Part shown: positions 1 through 8,671 of the stretch, in pieces | Layout: each line of letters starts with the position of its first letter | Numbering within the stretch: position 1 is the first letter of the stretch | Assembly (NCBI RefSeq): GCF_017355205.1 | Contig: NZ_JADIJK010000002.1 | Span: 234,798-298,797 of the forward strand | DNA from: Bacillus sp. SD088 | GTDB taxonomy: Bacteria; Bacillota; Bacilli; Bacillales; Bacillaceae_C | Direction of reading: 5' to 3' | DNA length: 64,000 nucleotides | The notes under the pieces: generated by a model | What the model saw: the letters and a program-made list of their open reading frames with translations, nothing else | Told to the model about the DNA's origin: nothing | The model's database searches: none | Program-made: the position numbers and the translations under genes

Positions 1-287
1 ATACTTGCGTAACCATTTAATCGTTCTAACTGCGTTGTTCTTCCGACATTGATTTCCATAAGGGATTCCTCAAGCATAGCATTAATACAAATTAGTCCCC
101 CTGCGCGATGGAATACATCTTCTGCAATCATATGGGAATGTCCACTTCCAAAGATGTGAAGGATCCCACCCTTTGCAATAGAGTCTGCAATCCGATCTGC
201 AGCTTTTTGAATGTTATCTTTTTGGCTTGTCCGTATCGCGTTTAATTGTTTTTCTAATTCTCCTATATAGCGATCTACTAAATTCAT
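1..287 (-). CDS. SIS-domain sugar isomerase-like protein (N-terminal part, runs off the window)
   Basis: The minus-strand frame starts MNLVDRYIGELEKQL and continues without a stop to base 1, so only about 95 N-terminal residues are present. The stretch KGGILHIFGSGHSHM is the phosphosugar-binding SIS signature (Gly-Ser-Gly-His), seen in uncharacterised sugar isomerase-domain (UPF0309-like) proteins and in MurQ-type etherases. ATG at 287 is preferred over ATG at 293 because the GAGGAAGG ribosome site is 8 bases upstream of 287 and only 2 from 293. It follows the ROK gene by 15 bases, so the two are probably one transcript handling a phosphorylated (amino) sugar. The substrate cannot be told from the sequence. 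Confidence 0.75.
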   Translation of the reverse strand, partial: MNLVDRYIGELEKQLNAIRTSQKDNIQKAADRIADSIAKGGILHIFGSGHSHMIAEDVFHRAGGLICINAMLEESLMEINVGRTTQLERLNGYAS

Positions 288-302
288 CTTCATTTCCTTC
301 CT

Positions 303-1253
303 CTAATTTTTCTTTTCTCTTTCAAACACATACATTGCAGCACCAATCACCCCCGCTGTTGTCGGCACAGTCGATTGAATAATCCTAATCTTGTTTTCTT
401 TGTACCTACTTTTAACCTCTCTCTGTGCGGAGTCTAGCATGTATCGCCCAGCCTGACTAACACCTCCTCCAATAATATAGTTGTGTGCATCAAATAGGTG
501 TATACAATTGACAATAGCCATGCCTAGTAATTGGCCAGCTTCTTGAAACAACGATATTGCATAGGTATCCCCATTCTCTGCCGCTTCAAATAAATGATGG
601 GGAGTCAACTCTTTGCTTTCGGTGGATTGGTTAAACGTATTATAATTGTTATTTAAATCCACTTTTACTCTTTCAATAAGAGCAGAAGCGGATACATATT
701 TTTCTAAACAGCCCGTATTTCCACAATTGCACTGCTTTCCATTGTGAATAATGCTCATATGTCCTAAATTTATCGCTCCTCCTGCCCCGTTAAAAGCCTC
801 ACCATTCTGGATTAAACTAGCTCCTAAGCCAGTACCAATACAAATAAACATATAATGATCTAGGGCTGTTGCTGTGTAAAATTGTTCTCCTATCGCCCCT
901 GCCACTGAATCACTTAATAAATGGACATTGAGATGCAATTTGTTCTGCATGATCTCAACTAACCGTACATGATTCCAGCCTAAATTTACTGCATATTCAA
1001 TCACACCATTATCAGTGTCTAATATTCCAGGACTAGCAACTCCAATACCTGACAGTTGGGGGTATACATTATGTTTGTCCATGAAGCTTTTAATCGCTTG
1101 ACAAATGAAGTCTAGCTCAGCACGGTGAGCAGCATCTCTTTTCACCAATAAAGACTGACTATCAATCCATTCACCATATTCAGTCACAAGTGCTATTTTT
1201 ATATTTGTCCCTCCAATGTCGACACCCACTGCGATTTGAGCATTTTTCATCAT
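303..1253 (-). CDS. ROK-family sugar kinase-like protein with altered ExGH motif
   Basis: A 316-residue ROK protein. It has the N-terminal phosphate loop DIGGTN (residues 12-17) and the CxCGxxGCxE zinc-binding motif (about 175-184). The catalytic aspartate is in the SDSVAGA stretch (D115), where kinases usually have ND. The usual ExGH sugar-contact motif reads NLGH (N162 to H165), so the conserved glutamate is replaced. Members with both features intact are cytoplasmic glucokinases or N-acetyl-hexosamine kinases; the change could alter substrate range or activity. A ribosome site AAAGGTG lies upstream and a cre-like site lies 32 bases before the start. The SIS-domain gene follows in the same direction. 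It lacks the HTH of ROK repressors, so a kinase role is more likely than regulation. Confidence 0.8.
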   Translation of the reverse strand: MMKNAQIAVGVDIGGTNIKIALVTEYGEWIDSQSLLVKRDAAHRAELDFICQAIKSFMDKHNVYPQLSGIGVASPGILDTDNGVIEYAVNLGWNHVRLVEIMQNKLHLNVHLLSDSVAGAIGEQFYTATALDHYMFICIGTGLGASLIQNGEAFNGAGGAINLGHMSIIHNGKQCNCGNTGCLEKYVSASALIERVKVDLNNNYNTFNQSTESKELTPHHLFEAAENGDTYAISLFQEAGQLLGMAIVNCIHLFDAHNYIIGGGVSQAGRYMLDSAQREVKSRYKENKIRIIQSTVPTTAGVIGAAMYVFEREKKN

Positions 1254-1284
1254 TACTCACACCTTTGTCATTCATCCAATATTT

Positions 1285-1298
1285 TTATAGCGCTTACA
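1285..1298 (-). promoter_or_regulatory. candidate CcpA cre site upstream of the ROK gene
   Basis: On the minus strand it reads TGTAAGCGCTATAA, which fits the cre consensus TGNAANCGNWWNCA at all but one defined position. It lies 32 bases before the ROK start, where CcpA would be expected to repress. The fit is by eye only. Confidence 0.4.
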
Positions 1299-1541
1299 TA
1301 AGGGGTATACTATCGTCGGATGCCAGCACCTTTTTGAACATCCTTATAGTTTAGAATTTAGCATGTGCTCCATTATTTTGTATATATGTCGCTTTTCATT
1401 CACTATGTAAAATATGATCTAGCCACTATTGTAGCTACTGTTAAGACATTGGCTACATTGTATTTTTACAAATAGTGGGTTACTATTTATTTAGAATTAA
1501 CTATTAGATTTATGGACGATCTTCTAAATATGAAACTATCT

Positions 1542-1555
1542 TTGCAAACGCTTAC
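1542..1555 (+). promoter_or_regulatory. candidate CcpA cre site upstream of the AraC-type regulator
   Basis: TTGCAAACGCTTAC contains TGCAAACGCTTAC, one mismatch from the cre consensus. It is about 110 bases before the regulator start, in a 412-base intergenic region (1254-1665) that otherwise shows only AT-rich sequence and no clear terminator. Confidence 0.35.
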
Positions 1556-1665
1556 TATAGGATTTCGCAAATGTTTGCAATACATACTAATCGGCAAATA
1601 GAGAATTCATACTGTAATCATAATAATAATGAATCTAGGAAACTAGATAAGAAATGAGGGATCAT

Positions 1666-3939
1666 ATGTTTAGAAATACAAAACTTTTTTACAAATATTT
1701 CTTGTCTTATCTGATTATATTCCTGATCCCTTATATCACGATTAGCATCATTTTATATAACATGTCTGTTTCAGATCTCCGTGATGAAATTATTAGGACG
1801 AATACGATAACTTTAGAACAAGTGAGAGAACTTACGGATTCGAGAATAAATGAATTGGAGAATATAGCACAAAGGATTTCTGTAGATAGTCATTTGACTC
1901 CATATCTGCTGAAAAATCCATCTAATCAAATACAGGCAATTGAGCAATTAGTATCCTATAAAGTGAATAGCTCCATTATTGATCAGTTATATTTGTATTA
2001 CGATGGTGAAAAAACCATATATTCATCACAGGGCACAAGCTCTGTTGATAATTTCACAAATAATATTATTCATCTAGATGGATCAGATTTCTCCACTACG
2101 AGTATGCTAGAAGATATAGATCTAGATATGAAGCCTTTCATTGCACCAATGGAATTTCGCTCATACAACCAATCCGAACATTTTATCTCATATATTTATC
2201 CTGTCTCGCCGTATAACCCGTATTCTTACGGAACGGTCATCTTCCTAGTAACTGAAGATACACTCACAAAATTAATTGAGAATGTACTAGGTGACTTCAA
2301 TGGAAATATTTATATTTTTAATGACAAGGATAAGCTTCTTGCCTCAAGTAGTAATGGCATTGAGCTCGATATCAATCAGGTAAAAGATTTAGCCTTGGAC
2401 AAGGCGGGGGTAACAGATGGTAGATTGAATAATGAAAGCTTTTCTTTAGTCACAGTCCAATCAGAGGTAAGTCATTGGACTTTTGTGACAGCGATGCCTA
2501 CTGATCAATTTTACGATAAAATGTCTAATCTAAAATCATCCCTGCTTCTAATCTTGTCTATCATTGCATTATTTGGCTTAGCAACAAGCATATGGATGTC
2601 GCTTAGACAATATCAACCTATTCATAGACTTACTCATTTTATAAAAAATAAACAATTTGAATTCTATCCTAATAAAAACAAAAATATTATAGATAATATA
2701 CGTGAGACCATCGAAACATTTTACGATGATAGTGAACAATTACAAAAAAAGATTGAAGTCCATCAACCTTTTATTAGAGATCACTTCTTATTAAAGCTAT
2801 TAAGAGGCGGAGCAACGATTCTCGAGGATATGAAGGATCAGGATTTGTTGAATGAGTCGAAGATTACGTTTAAAGGAAGCAGCTTTTTTGTTATAGTTGT
2901 TTCTTTCAAAGAGAACGAATTTGAACAAGCTTCTCTTAAAACCAAGGAAGAAATCCTGCATTCATTGAGTGTTTTATCCACCAAAGATAGTATTGGGTAT
3001 GGTGTAGAATTAACTCACGATCAAGCAGTTGGATTCATTATTAATATGAAGGATAAACTAGATTCTCCATTTGAAAGTAGACGCACATTCGTAAATACAT
3101 TAATTCTTCAATTGCAGGACTTCAACCAGCTTATTTCTGGAATAGGTGTCGGAAAAATTTATACTGGAATCGATAAAGTAAACCGTTCATATATCGAATC
3201 CACAACGGCATTAGAATTTAATCGTCTAAACTACAATGGCGAAGCATTTTACTTTGAGGACATTGTAACCCATCATCAAGATAAAGAGATTTGGTACCCT
3301 GTAAACAACCAGAATCAAGCAAAATTCATTCACAGTTTAAAACAAGGCGATCAAATCGTTGCGAAAGAGACAGTCAATATCATTTTAAGCGACTTAAAAA
3401 AGAGCGATATTTCAATTCATATTTTTAAATGTATATGTTTCGATATTATTAATTCTGTCTTAAAGTGTATGGCGGAAACTGGTCCTACTCCGTCGGTAGA
3501 TGATGTTAAATCTCTAGTTGAATTTCAATCAGTAGAGGACCTCGAAAAGGTCATCCATAGCTTAATCGTAAAAACCTGTAGGGAAATCCAAAATAGAAAA
3601 GAAAGTAGTAATATTATTTTGCGTGATCGTATTTTGCTATATATTGAAAAACATTATAAATCCTATGATATAAGCCTTGAGAGTATGGCTGAAAAATTCC
3701 AGCTAACCACTTCCTATCTAAGTAGATTTATCAGAGAGCAAACAGGTGAAACCTTTACTCAATATCTCTGGAATTTAAGGGTTAACGAGTGTAAAAGGCA
3801 ATTGTTAGAAACAGACCTTCCAATCAAAGACATTGTGATTGATATTGGATATATAGACACTGCTAACTTCACAAGGAAATTCAAAAAAGAAGAGGGATTA
3901 ACACCAGGCCAGTATAGAAAATCTCATTCTCCTGACTAA
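1666..3939 (+). CDS. membrane-bound AraC-family sensor-regulator
   Basis: About 757 residues. A first membrane segment lies near residues 10-30, then an extracytoplasmic sensor region of roughly 260 residues, a second membrane segment (LLLILSIIALFGLATSIWMSL), a cytoplasmic linker, and a C-terminal AraC double helix-turn-helix ending in the typical TANFTRKFKKEEGLTPGQYR stretch. This is the YesS/YtdP type of one-component regulator, which senses extracellular sugars or their binding protein and activates adjacent carbohydrate genes. The start at 1666 is chosen because GAGGG ends 5 bases upstream; the earlier in-frame ATG at 1654 has no ribosome site. It is divergent from the ROK/SIS pair, its most likely target. 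The inducer is unknown. Confidence 0.82.
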   Translation: MFRNTKLFYKYFLSYLIIFLIPYITISIILYNMSVSDLRDEIIRTNTITLEQVRELTDSRINELENIAQRISVDSHLTPYLLKNPSNQIQAIEQLVSYKVNSSIIDQLYLYYDGEKTIYSSQGTSSVDNFTNNIIHLDGSDFSTTSMLEDIDLDMKPFIAPMEFRSYNQSEHFISYIYPVSPYNPYSYGTVIFLVTEDTLTKLIENVLGDFNGNIYIFNDKDKLLASSSNGIELDINQVKDLALDKAGVTDGRLNNESFSLVTVQSEVSHWTFVTAMPTDQFYDKMSNLKSSLLLILSIIALFGLATSIWMSLRQYQPIHRLTHFIKNKQFEFYPNKNKNIIDNIRETIETFYDDSEQLQKKIEVHQPFIRDHFLLKLLRGGATILEDMKDQDLLNESKITFKGSSFFVIVVSFKENEFEQASLKTKEEILHSLSVLSTKDSIGYGVELTHDQAVGFIINMKDKLDSPFESRRTFVNTLILQLQDFNQLISGIGVGKIYTGIDKVNRSYIESTTALEFNRLNYNGEAFYFEDIVTHHQDKEIWYPVNNQNQAKFIHSLKQGDQIVAKETVNIILSDLKKSDISIHIFKCICFDIINSVLKCMAETGPTPSVDDVKSLVEFQSVEDLEKVIHSLIVKTCREIQNRKESSNIILRDRILLYIEKHYKSYDISLESMAEKFQLTTSYLSRFIREQTGETFTQYLWNLRVNECKRQLLETDLPIKDIVIDIGYIDTANFTRKFKKEEGLTPGQYRKSHSPD

Positions 3940-3991
3940 ATTCATGCTCATTACGCGTTTGTCATTTTTCATTTTGTGGTAATGTGATGAT

Positions 3992-4033
3992 AAGGGTACT
4001 AGATTCCGAATAATTTCGGTGCCTAGTGCCCTT
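3992..4033 (+). terminator. stem-loop downstream of the AraC-type regulator
   Basis: AAGGGTACTAG (3992-4002) pairs with CTAGTGCCCTT (4023-4033), 11 pairs with one G-T wobble. An inner CCGA/TCGG stem sits in the loop. Only a short T run follows, so termination may be weak. Confidence 0.5.
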
Positions 4034-4151
4034 TGAAATTGTACACCTATTTTATTTATCATATCTGAAACTTGAGTACTACAGGATAAAATTGGTACAA
4101 TAGAACCAGGGACATTTGATACACATAACTAGATAACTGGAGGGATTTTTT

Positions 4152-4901
4152 ATGACAAATCGTTTTAGTGGAAAAACCGTCATTGTTACTGGTGGGGCAA
4201 GCGGAATTGGCGAAGCTGCCGTTATTGAATTTGCTAAAGAAGGGGCAAAGGTTGTGATTTCAGATATGTCCGGTCACGGACAAGAGTTGTCTGACAAATT
4301 AAACCAAGATGGATATGAAACCTCCTTCACGAAAGTCGATGTTACAGCTGAAGATGAAGTAAAAGGTCTTGTTGATGATACCGTGAAAAAATACGGTAGC
4401 CTCGACGTGATGTTCGCCAATGCAGGAATTGGTGGCATGACACTTGTACACGAAACTGATTTTGCAGAGTGGAAAAAAATTATTGATGTCAACCTACACG
4501 GAGTATTCCTGTGTAATAAATATGCCATTGCACAAATGCTAAAACAAGAAAATGGTGGAGCCATTGTCAACAACGATTCCATTCATGGAGTTGTTGGAAA
4601 ACTAGGTGTCGGTGCATACAGTGCTGCTAAAGGCGGAGTCAAATTATTGACTCAAACGGAAAGTGCCGAATATTCATCTAAGGGGATCCGGATTAACAAT
4701 GTGAACCCAGGTTATATTGATACACCATTACTTGCCAATCTACCAGAAGAAGCAAAACAGGAACTTATCAATCTTCATCCAATTGGCCGGTTAGGGAAAG
4801 CGGAAGAAGTCGCAAAAGCCGTTCTCTTCCTCGCAAGTGATGATGCTTCCTTCATTACAGGAGCAAGTTTATTGGTAGACGGTGGCTATACAGCAGTATA
4901 A
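4152..4901 (+). CDS. SDR-family NAD(P)-dependent oxidoreductase
   Basis: A 249-residue classical short-chain dehydrogenase. The cofactor loop TGGASGIG is at 13-20, NAG at 90-92, and the catalytic tetrad is N114, S143, Y156 and K160 (YSAAK). The PG motif is at 186-187 and the C-terminus ends LLVDGGYTAV, typical of glucose-1-dehydrogenase/FabG-like enzymes. The segment before the catalytic serine reads VNNDSIHG where most relatives have VN(I/T)SS; the catalytic serine itself is kept. The ribosome site GGAGGG lies 8 bases upstream. It is monocistronic: a hairpin lies before it and a block of repeats follows. Substrate is not predictable; a sugar or secondary alcohol is the family norm. Confidence 0.85.
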   Translation: MTNRFSGKTVIVTGGASGIGEAAVIEFAKEGAKVVISDMSGHGQELSDKLNQDGYETSFTKVDVTAEDEVKGLVDDTVKKYGSLDVMFANAGIGGMTLVHETDFAEWKKIIDVNLHGVFLCNKYAIAQMLKQENGGAIVNNDSIHGVVGKLGVGAYSAAKGGVKLLTQTESAEYSSKGIRINNVNPGYIDTPLLANLPEEAKQELINLHPIGRLGKAEEVAKAVLFLASDDASFITGASLLVDGGYTAV

Positions 4902-4910
4902 AAGGGTGTA

Positions 4911-5063
4911 AGAAAAGCGCAAGCGCCCGTTTAGCGACGTACAAACTTTTTAGGGGCCTGACGAGATAAAGGAAACACAGTGAGCCTGATAAGGCGAGCT
5001 GATGTTGACTTATCGTAGGAAGGCACCGAAAGTTTGCTAGTCGCTGGGCGCTGGAGCTGGATC
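4911..5063. repeat. dispersed palindromic repeat, GCGC family, copy 1
   Basis: Starts with AAAAGCGCAAGCGCCCG and ends with TGGGCGCTGGAGCTGGATC. The ends can pair: AGCGCCC plus AGCGAC on the left matches GTCGCT plus GGGCGCT on the right. A closely related copy lies at 43320-43431 and a variant follows at 5099-5225. No open reading frame of note. It looks like a non-coding Bacillaceae repeat that can fold into one large hairpin. Confidence 0.7.
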
Positions 5064-5098
5064 AAGCACTAGCCAAAATTTTATACTTTCTTATCTTG

Positions 5099-5225
5099 TA
5101 AGAAAAGCGCAAGGCGCCCGCCTATCGGCGACAAGCAAATGTTCTGAGACAAAGAAAGGCGTTCTTTGCCTTTCATTGTCTCAGGTTATTTGACCTCGAG
5201 CCGATGGCGCCTGGAACTGGATCAA
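5099..5225. repeat. dispersed palindromic repeat, GCGC family, variant copy 2
   Basis: It begins with the same GTAAGAAAAGCGCAA and ends with GGCGCCTGGAACTGGATC, and both copies are followed by a near-identical CAAGCACTAxCCAAAATT stretch. The middle differs from copy 1: it holds its own strong hairpin, CTGAGACAA...TTGTCTCAG around 5143-5186. Together the two copies fill the 373-base gap between the SDR and CPBP genes. Confidence 0.65.
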
Positions 5226-5259
5226 GCACTAACCAAAATTTATACTTTCCTATACTGTT

Positions 5260-5295
5260 AAAAAGGATCTAACGTTATTTCGTTAGATCCTTTTT
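5260..5295 (-). terminator. terminator overlapping the 3' end of the CPBP gene
   Basis: AAAAAGGATCTAACG and CGTTAGATCCTTTTT form a perfect 15-bp stem with a 6-base loop. The CPBP stop codon (5275-5277) lies in the loop. A/T tracts on both sides allow termination in both directions. Confidence 0.8.
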
Positions 5296-5814
5296 GGTAT
5301 ATGCATCTTGAATGTTAGTTGATTTCTTTCCATACAATACTTTTTTTGGATTGATCACGGTCATAAAAACCGCTGCGACCAAATAGGAGATGGCACTATA
5401 CATGATTAAATCGATTAAGTTTCCATTTATTAAGCCAATAAAAAAATTAAAAAATTGGTGGATGATGATTGGGATGATTAAATTCTGATTTAGGTTATAA
5501 AATGCTGTCATAACGATTTTAGTAGATATAAGAGCGATCATAAAGAAGAGTATATATTTAATTAAATCAATGCCCACAAATCCTGTAGTAAACCATATGG
5601 GTAGATGACAAAGTCCCCACCAAAATCCAATAATAATCGAAGCTTTTAATGGGGAATACTTCTTCTGAAGCTCAATTTGGGCGAAACCTCGCCAGCCTAT
5701 TTCTTCTCCTAGTGGCCCTGCCAGAAGGTTTTTAAAAAAGAAATAAATTAGCATTCCCCACGAAGAAATAGTAAAAATTGAGTCTACTTCACTATTTCGA
5801 GATACGAGAAACAA
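5275..5814 (-). pseudogene. CPBP (CAAX/Abi) intramembrane protease, 5'-truncated
   Basis: The frame encodes the C-terminal part of a type II CAAX-prenyl-protease/bacteriocin-self-immunity family membrane protein. It shows the EExxWR glutamate pair (LGEEIGWRG), the HLPIW histidine motif and a distal HQFFNFF motif, with four or five hydrophobic segments. The only possible start is TTG at 5814 with no ribosome site, and the frame is closed by a stop at 5848-5850. Full members carry further N-terminal membrane helices that are absent here. It is therefore probably a remnant, although the catalytic core is intact and a short active form cannot be excluded. The 230 bases upstream, towards the ABC-F gene, hold nothing recognisable. 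Confidence 0.65.
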
Positions 5815-6079
5815 AATCAGTAAAAATATGGAGACACATACTGGCTTTTAAAAAACAAAAGGAAAATCCGAATGTTCTATTCCTAATTCACTTCATTAAA
5901 GACATGTTCTTATTCAAAGAAGTTCCCTAAGACACTTTAAGGACTTTCCCAATATTCCCGAATATTTTAAAATCTCGCCCAACCTAATTACAGTGAATCA
6001 ACATCAAGATCATTGACTTACTTAGTTAAATCGAATAAGCTTGCTGTGATAATCATTTCTTTGGAGGAATTATGCATAT

Positions 6080-7672
6080 ATGCTGACTGTTCATAATGTA
6101 AGTTTACAATATGGGGATCGAAAATTATTTGAGGATGTCAATATTAAATTCACCCCAGGTAATTGCTATGGGTTAATTGGTGCGAACGGAGCTGGCAAAT
6201 CGACGTTTCTTAAGATTCTCTCTGGTGACATTGAGCCGCAAACTGGGAATGTCAGTCTCGGTCCAAACGAACGCCTTACCGTTTTAAAACAAAACCATTT
6301 CGAATATGAAGAATTTGAAGTGCTTCAGCTTGTGATCATGGGGCATGAACGACTCTATCAAATCATGAAAGAAAAAGACGCCATTTATATGAAACCGGAT
6401 TTCACAGATGAAGACGGTATTAAAGCTGCCGAACTTGAAGGTGAATTTGCAGAATTAAATGGATGGGAAGCGGAATCTAGTGCTGCGATTCTTTTAAAAG
6501 GTCTTGGAATCGATGAAGAACTCCATTCCAAGAAAATGGTTGAGCTTACCGGCAGTCAAAAGGTGAAGGTGCTGCTCGCACAAGCTCTATTTGGAAATCC
6601 TGATATCCTGCTTCTTGACGAGCCGACGAACCACCTTGATCTAAAAGCGATTCAGTGGCTAGAGGAATTTCTCATGAATTTTGAAAATACGGTTATCGTT
6701 GTTTCTCATGATCGTCATTTTCTAAATAGAGTTTGTACCCACATTGCTGATCTTGATTTTGGTAAAATTGAAATTTACGTTGGTAATTATGACTTCTGGT
6801 ATGAATCTAGTCAACTCGCAACAAAATTGGCTCAAGACCGCAATGCAAAAAAGGAAGCTCAAGTCGAAGAATTGAAGAAATTTATTGCCCGATTTAGCGC
6901 GAATGCGGCGAAATCAAAACAAGCAACATCCCGTAAGAAATTATTGGAAAAAATTACACCTGAAGATATTAAACCTTCGTCCCGCCGCTATCCTTATATT
7001 GCTTTTACACAAGGACGTGAAATCGGGAATGATCTGTTAACCGTGAAGGACTTATCTAAAACTATTGATGGTGTTAAAGTGCTTGATCGTGTGAGCTTTA
7101 CTATGAATAAGGATGATAAAATTGCGCTTGTAGGTAAAAACGAAATCGCAAAAACAACCTTATTTAAAATCTTGATGGGTGAAATGGAACCTGATGAAGG
7201 GGAATTCAAATGGGGTGTGACAACCTCACAATCCTACTTTCCAAAGGATAATGCGGAATATTTTGAAGGTAGTCAACTTCCTCTTGTCGATTGGCTGCGT
7301 CAATATTCACCAAACGATCAGACGGAAAGCTTTTTAAGAGGATTTCTTGGAAGAATGCTCTTCTCAGGCGAAGAAGCACTAAAAAAGGCCAATGTTCTTT
7401 CAGGAGGAGAAAAGGTTCGTTGCATGCTTTCGAAAATGATGCTTACAGAGGCCAATGTCCTTCTACTTGATGAGCCAACGAACCACCTTGATTTAGAGTC
7501 GATCACAGCGTTAAATAATGGGTTAATTAAATTTAAAGGCTCGATTATTTTTGCTTCCCACGACTACCAATTTATACAGTCGATTGCAAACCGCATTATC
7601 GAAATTACACCGAATGGTTTGATCGATAAACAAATGGCGTACAATGAATATCTTGAAGGTGAGAAATTATAA
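6080..7672 (+). CDS. ykpA: ABC-F family ATPase, YkpA/YbiT subgroup
   Basis: A 530-residue soluble protein with two ATP-binding domains and no membrane segments. Domain 1 has Walker A GANGAGKS (34-41), signature LTGSQ (156-160) and Walker B LLLDEPTNHLD (177-187). Domain 2 has Walker A GKNEIAKTT (352-360), signature LSGGE (440-444) and Walker B LLLDEPTNHLD (461-471). The linker at about 245-300 is charged and helical, the P-site tRNA interaction motif region of ABC-F proteins. The second Walker A lacks two of the usual glycines. The family acts on the ribosome as translation factors; this subgroup is not a classic resistance determinant. GGAGG is 12 bases before the ATG at 6080. A nearer ATG at 6072 opens only four codons. 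Confidence 0.85.
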   Translation: MLTVHNVSLQYGDRKLFEDVNIKFTPGNCYGLIGANGAGKSTFLKILSGDIEPQTGNVSLGPNERLTVLKQNHFEYEEFEVLQLVIMGHERLYQIMKEKDAIYMKPDFTDEDGIKAAELEGEFAELNGWEAESSAAILLKGLGIDEELHSKKMVELTGSQKVKVLLAQALFGNPDILLLDEPTNHLDLKAIQWLEEFLMNFENTVIVVSHDRHFLNRVCTHIADLDFGKIEIYVGNYDFWYESSQLATKLAQDRNAKKEAQVEELKKFIARFSANAAKSKQATSRKKLLEKITPEDIKPSSRRYPYIAFTQGREIGNDLLTVKDLSKTIDGVKVLDRVSFTMNKDDKIALVGKNEIAKTTLFKILMGEMEPDEGEFKWGVTTSQSYFPKDNAEYFEGSQLPLVDWLRQYSPNDQTESFLRGFLGRMLFSGEEALKKANVLSGGEKVRCMLSKMMLTEANVLLLDEPTNHLDLESITALNNGLIKFKGSIIFASHDYQFIQSIANRIIEITPNGLIDKQMAYNEYLEGEKL

Positions 7673-7706
7673 AAACAAGTTGCTGAAATGTACGCTTAAT
7701 CAAACT

Positions 7707-7746
7707 TGCCAGAAACTAAATTGTGTTAGTTCCTGGCATTTGTTTT
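7707..7746 (+). terminator. terminator of the ABC-F gene
   Basis: TGCCAGAAACTAA (7707-7719) pairs with TTAGTTCCTGGCA (7726-7738) with one mismatch, followed by TTTGTTTT. Confidence 0.8.
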
Positions 7747-7805
7747 AGCGAAAAATTGGAGCTCCCCCCATAAGTTATTGCATTATGGTGAAATTTGTTG
7801 CATTA

Positions 7806-7828
7806 CTTTTGTCCCAGCCTCTTTTTTT
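7806..7828. repeat. fragment of the GGGACA repeat family
   Basis: CTTTTGTCCCAGCCTCTTTTT matches the outer end of the long repeats at 12737-12970 and 32925-33226. Only the end is left, so this is a decayed copy in the gap between the ABC-F and anti-sigma genes. Confidence 0.5.
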
Positions 7829-7948
7829 GTCAAGCTTCGGACTACCACTTGTTGTTCATTTCTAATAATTGAAGATCAACAACAAGCCTTTTCATTCGTA
7901 ATTCCCAACTATAGTGTAACAACTGTGGTCTTACTTAAAGATTATTAT

Positions 7949-8671
7949 TCAGTATTTCACTTCAACGATAAATGTATCAGGACCCGTCTGGACATGACTG
8001 CCACCCTTAGGCTCGATACTTGCTTTAATTCGCTTCAAGTGGCTGAAGTCCTTCCCTTGAATTAGAACTCGGGTTGATCCCTCCTCAATCGGAATGATTT
8101 CATGTTGAATATCATCATTATTATAAAGAACCCACAGCTGGTAGTCATAGTTATTGAGTGATTGTAACCCATGTACTTCTAAAAACATTTGGTCTGTCAT
8201 TTGATTAATCCATACGTTTCCCATTACCTCTTCCTCGTTTGACACCGGAATAATACTTAATTGTTGGGTATCAGGTTTTTCCCGGAAATCTTGGATATTC
8301 CCTTCATGATAACGGGCAATTTGAAAGGAATTTTGCTCCGTATTATCTTGATTATAATAAATTAAACCTACAAATAGGCAAACCATTACAGCTAAGGAGG
8401 CTATAGAGAAAACCCTTTTGCCTGATATTGACTTCTCTTTTCGTTTTTGTTTCGCTTCAAAGCTTTCCCATATCTGTTCCTTCAATTTAGGAGAAGGAAA
8501 ATAAGGTTGTTCTTTCTCTGTAAGAAGGAGATTTTGCCAATGATTGAACGCTTGTTGACAGTTTTTACATTCTTCTAAATGCGCGCTTACTTCCAATTCC
8601 TCATTAGAAGGTAAATCACCCAATACATAATCAATGATTTTCTGCTCAGATATTGAATGCTTACATACCAT
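7949..8671 (-). CDS. zinc-finger anti-sigma factor, RskA-type
   Basis: About 240 residues from the ATG at 8671. The N-terminus carries the zinc anti-sigma motif H-x3-C-x2-C (H31, C35, C38). A single membrane helix lies near residues 85-105 and the outer domain resembles the RskA/anti-sigma-K C-terminal domain. It should hold the ECF sigma factor encoded just upstream at the membrane. The ATG at 8671 has the ribosome site GGTGGGGGTG at good distance and overlaps the sigma stop by 11 bases (ATGGTATGTAA), so translation is coupled. An in-frame GTG at 8689 is less likely. No site-2 or site-1 protease gene is adjacent. Confidence 0.85.
   Translation of the reverse strand: MVCKHSISEQKIIDYVLGDLPSNEELEVSAHLEECKNCQQAFNHWQNLLLTEKEQPYFPSPKLKEQIWESFEAKQKRKEKSISGKRVFSIASLAVMVCLFVGLIYYNQDNTEQNSFQIARYHEGNIQDFREKPDTQQLSIIPVSNEEEVMGNVWINQMTDQMFLEVHGLQSLNNYDYQLWVLYNNDDIQHEIIPIEEGSTRVLIQGKDFSHLKRIKASIEPKGGSHVQTGPDTFIVEVKY

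Noticed and set aside
6072..6086. four-codon frame overlapping the ABC-F start
   Set aside because: It is too close to the ribosome site and has no attenuator context; probably chance.
7778..8065. 95-codon plus-strand open frame
   Set aside because: It overlaps the end of the anti-sigma gene antisense and crosses a repeat fragment; no ribosome site.
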